36,723 nt of DNA, from the NCBI RefSeq assembly GCF_028765345.1, contig NZ_JARAJZ010000009.1, positions 162,231 to 198,953 of the forward strand, in the 5' to 3' direction. The notes beneath the pieces were generated by a model. That model ran no database searches, was not told the origin of the DNA, and saw only the letters and a program-made list of their open reading frames with translations. The position numbers and the translations under genes were made by a program. The first letter of the stretch is position 1; each line of letters opens with the position of its first letter. This document shows positions 34,570-36,723 of this stretch, in pieces. Source of the DNA: Sporolactobacillus sp. CQH2019. GTDB lineage: Bacteria; Bacillota; Bacilli; Bacillales; Sporolactobacillaceae.

Positions 34570-35433
34570 TGATCCCTGTTTTTAATATTTAATGAATATA
34601 CCCTTTGACTCACAGCTTTCTTTAATAGCGAATACAGATTAGTTATACTAAGCAGATTCACGAATGCACGTTTGCATATAATCGGATGGTTACGCAAAAA
34701 AAAAACATGTTTCCCGTGTTTCAATAACATCTTTTCGGCAGGCAGATGTGTCATGAGAGAGCACAATGATTGCGCTCCTCCTAATGGCAGCCGCACGTTT
34801 TTATACAACGAAAGCGTACAACCTTCCACAATCCATACCGGCAATGAACCGTGCCGATTTGAGCAAACGATTTGGAGCCGAATCAATAACCGGCAAAAAT
34901 AAATGCGGCCTTTTTACCCTGTTGTCAGCCGAATGGCATCGTTCACACAATACCTCGTATCCCGAATGGTCCGACATCGGCCGGCTCTTGGAAAATGGGC
35001 GGCAGTCCCGACATGCCCTGGGGAAAAACATGGAAACATCTGAATCATCCGCACAAGCCATACACAATGAATTTGTCTCCATAACTAAAGCGTTCAGCAT
35101 GTCTCGCAGCTCAAGCCAAAAATATCTTCAGACCATAAAAGGCTGATGCAACCGCCGCCATCTTCAGGATAAACTTTTCAATCACCCCCTTTTTGCTGCA
35201 CAGTCATAGAAACGATAACTTATAATGAGCCAATAACATCACTCATTAATAGTTAATATTTTCTTACCAAACTCTTGCAAAGTGAAAATGGCCGCGTGTC
35301 ATATAACATGTTTTTTAATTCTTAAATCAATTAACCAAGTTTCTTGACAACGCAAAAAGACACCCCACTTTTTGGTATCGTGATTGTCGCGACATGACTC
35401 TACCAATTAGAAAAGGTGCCCTCTAGCCGTCAG
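34570..35433. other. Gene-poor stretch, probably element debris
   Basis: About 860 bases. Several short overlapping frames occur (for example 34801–35100 minus with three CxxC-like pairs, and 34766–35146 plus), none with a ribosome site or recognisable family. Probably leftover DNA from the element that carried the ImmA gene. Confidence 0.35.
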
Positions 35434-35637
35434 TTAAAAATATTCGAAACAATAGGTCCCCCGGAAAGATAAAATCTGTTTCATCAAATCATGACTATTT
35501 TTAAAGAAATTCTTCCGGAAATATCCCTGAAATCCCCGCCGGATTGTCATGTCAGTCAACTGCCTCTTGCATAACCTGAAGAGTAATAAATAGGCCGCAG
35601 CCGAAAACATCTGTATTCCAATAAATAATGTTCGCAA
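35434..35637 (-). pseudogene. Possible 3' fragment of a transposase or other gene
   Basis: A 67-codon minus-strand frame ending CFEYF. It is aromatic and basic-rich, with FRLCKRQLTDMTIRRGFQGY then FRKNFFKNSHDLMKQILSF, which has the look of a transposase C-terminus. I could not assign an IS family and saw no terminal inverted repeats. No ribosome site. Confidence 0.3.
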
Positions 35638-35703
35638 ATGGATATTATTTATATTCAGGATGGAGCCGATCGTTCTGCTGCGATCGGTTGATTATTTCAC
35701 ATA

Positions 35704-35788
35704 ATATCCAAAAATATCATATTTATTTAATTGTTATACAAGTTTATTGGATATATACTAGAACTGTAAATACAAGATACTTGGATAT
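35704..35788. promoter_or_regulatory. Three TTGGATAT sites around the XRE promoter
   Basis: ATATCCAA at 35704–35711 (inverted), TTGGATAT at 35747–35754 and TTGGATAT at 35781–35788, the last one just before the ribosome site. Probable autoregulatory operators of the XRE gene. Confidence 0.55.
35731..35759 (+). promoter_or_regulatory. XRE gene promoter
   Basis: TTGTTA (35731–35736), 17-base spacer, TATACT (35754–35759), 45 bases before the start codon. The middle TTGGATAT site overlaps the −10. Confidence 0.65.
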
Positions 35789-35803
35789 TGAGGGGGTGGG
35801 TTT

Positions 35804-36061
35804 ATGAGAAATGATAAATTAATCAGAGCGAGGAGGCGGAAGGGATGGACGCAGGAAGAGCTGTCGCGGCTTATATCCTGTGAAAAATCTACGATTAGTA
35901 ATTGGGAGAACGGGGTCTCCAATCCCAGTTTATCGACAGCGTTTCGATTATCTTCACTGCTTGAGTGCGATGTTAACGAGCTCTTTTTAAACATCAAGAT
36001 TAAAGAGTCGCAGAAAATGAATCAGTCAAAGAGAGCAAGCGTCAATAACAAAAGTTGCTGA
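35804..36061 (+). CDS. XRE-family helix-turn-helix regulator
   Basis: 85-residue Cro/C1-type regulator. The HTH_3 domain spans residues 5–60 (IRARRRKGWTQEELSRLISC, then STISNWENGVSNPS, then LSSLLECDVNELF). The tail is short, Lys/Ser-rich and ends in Cys. Starts at ATG 35804 behind GAGGGGGTGG. It lies 52 bases upstream of the ornithine decarboxylase gene on the same strand, so it may regulate it or be co-transcribed. It might alternatively be the repressor partner of the ImmA-type protease 1.2 kb away. Confidence 0.9.
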   Translation: MRNDKLIRARRRKGWTQEELSRLISCEKSTISNWENGVSNPSLSTAFRLSSLLECDVNELFLNIKIKESQKMNQSKRASVNNKSC

Positions 36062-36113
36062 AAATGCAAGCGGTTACAAAAAGGCTTTTATAGTATGGGG
36101 GTTTAATCGGTAA

Positions 36114-36723
36114 ATGGAACATCTTAAAATTGCGTATGATCCCGAAGCAGAACGCTATTTTTCGACCGCGCGGGAGAAGGTCCGGATCGAAGACACGGAC
36201 TTCACCGACGTCGCCGGTGTCGTGCTGACCGACGGCCGGGCGGCGTTCGTCGATAAAGTCTCCGAGACTCAGTTCGGGATCCCCATCTTTATGATCGTGA
36301 AAAACAATTATACCAGCCTCGACAAAGCGACGCTGGAAAAAATCTTCCACCTGATGGACTGCAATCATTATGACGAGAAACTTTACAGCCGGCAGATCGA
36401 GGCGGCTGCGGAGGAATATGAAGAGAATGTTTTGCCGCCCTTCTTCAAATCATTGAGCCAATATGTAGGGAATGGAAATATCCAGTTCGATTGCCCGGGG
36501 CACCAGGGAGGCCAGTTTTTCCGAAAGCATCCGGCCGGACGCTATTTCTATGATTTTTACGGAGAAAATGTTTTCCGTTCGGATATCTGTAACGCCGATG
36601 TAAAGCTCGGCGATCTGCTGATTCACGAGGGGCCGGCCTATCAGGCGGAGCGGCACGCGGCGAAAGTCTACAACGCGGACAAGACCTACTTCGTGATGAA
36701 CGGCACCTCCACTTCCAACGCCG
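36114..36723 (+). CDS. Ornithine decarboxylase (Orn/Lys/Arg decarboxylase, prokaryotic fold), partial
   Basis: First 203 codons of a PLP-dependent decarboxylase; the window ends before the active-site lysine. Residues 1–105 form the receiver-like wing domain (DFTDVAGVVLTDGRAAFVD, FGIPIFMIVKNN). The catalytic part begins VLPPFFKSLSQYV and carries QFDCPGHQGGQFFRKHPAG, LGDLLIHEGPAYQAERHAAK and FVMNGTSTSNA. This is very like the inducible ornithine decarboxylase of Lactobacillus 30a, which converts ornithine to putrescine and consumes protons. Starts at ATG 36114; GGGGG is about 13 bases upstream, so initiation may be weak. GC in codon position three is higher than in the neighbouring genes. Confidence 0.88.
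   Translation, partial: MEHLKIAYDPEAERYFSTAREKVRIEDTDFTDVAGVVLTDGRAAFVDKVSETQFGIPIFMIVKNNYTSLDKATLEKIFHLMDCNHYDEKLYSRQIEAAAEEYEENVLPPFFKSLSQYVGNGNIQFDCPGHQGGQFFRKHPAGRYFYDFYGENVFRSDICNADVKLGDLLIHEGPAYQAERHAAKVYNADKTYFVMNGTSTSNA

Noticed and set aside
34801-35100. 99-codon minus-strand ORF with several Cys pairs
   Set aside because: The Cys spacing does not form a known zinc motif, there is no ribosome site, and a longer plus-strand frame overlaps it with equally little support.

Overview
The window is chromosomal DNA from a spore-forming, low-to-mid GC member of the Bacillales. The evidence is the conserved block miaA–hfq–spoVK–hflX–methionine gamma-lyase-like–glnR–glnA (all on the minus strand, in the order found in Bacillus), a stage V sporulation gene, the remains of a YjcZ-type small sporulation gene, and a Bacillus-type xylose operon. 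A Sporolactobacillus-like or related genus is a reasonable guess (inference only).

Layout. 1–3500: the first 26 codons of a DedA-family membrane protein, the decayed 3' end of another membrane-protein gene, a glutamine-rich small protein, a SAM methyltransferase and a possible small ORF. 3819–11005: nitrogen and RNA-metabolism core, with glnRA behind a consensus promoter and an exact GlnR box, and hfq and miaA with their own promoters. 11006–13148: about 2 kb with no certain intact gene except a small membrane protein; it holds two frame-broken small genes (one YjcZ-like) with their flanking signals. 13149–14537: the rarA/mgsA ATPase, whose best ribosome site faces ATC codons rather than ATG. 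15219–25660: a pentose module, xylT–xylB–xylA (minus) and divergent xylR (plus) around a perfect 31-bp palindromic operator, then galM, transketolase and transaldolase, so xylose can be taken up, isomerised, phosphorylated and passed through the non-oxidative pentose phosphate branch. 26268–27340: a large GC-rich direct-repeat array of about 43 units with a 21-bp period, plus an AT-rich tail in the same period. 27592–33927: a redox/electrophile-response island containing an NmrA/QOR2-like oxidoreductase and an Rrf2 regulator that share one operator type, a 2-hydroxyacid dehydrogenase with a degenerate nucleotide-binding loop, an FMN reductase plus luciferase-like monooxygenase pair, a divergent HxlR regulator and a DoxX protein. 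34144–36723: an ImmA-type metallopeptidase, sequence debris, an XRE regulator with repeated TTGGATAT motifs, and the start of an inducible-type ornithine decarboxylase that runs off the window.

The most unusual object is the 21-bp-phased array. The core CGATAAA recurs every two helical turns, one 19-bp unit marks each higher-order repeat, and a 351-bp block has been duplicated with only two differences. It does not look like CRISPR or like a protein-coding gene, and its function is unknown to me.
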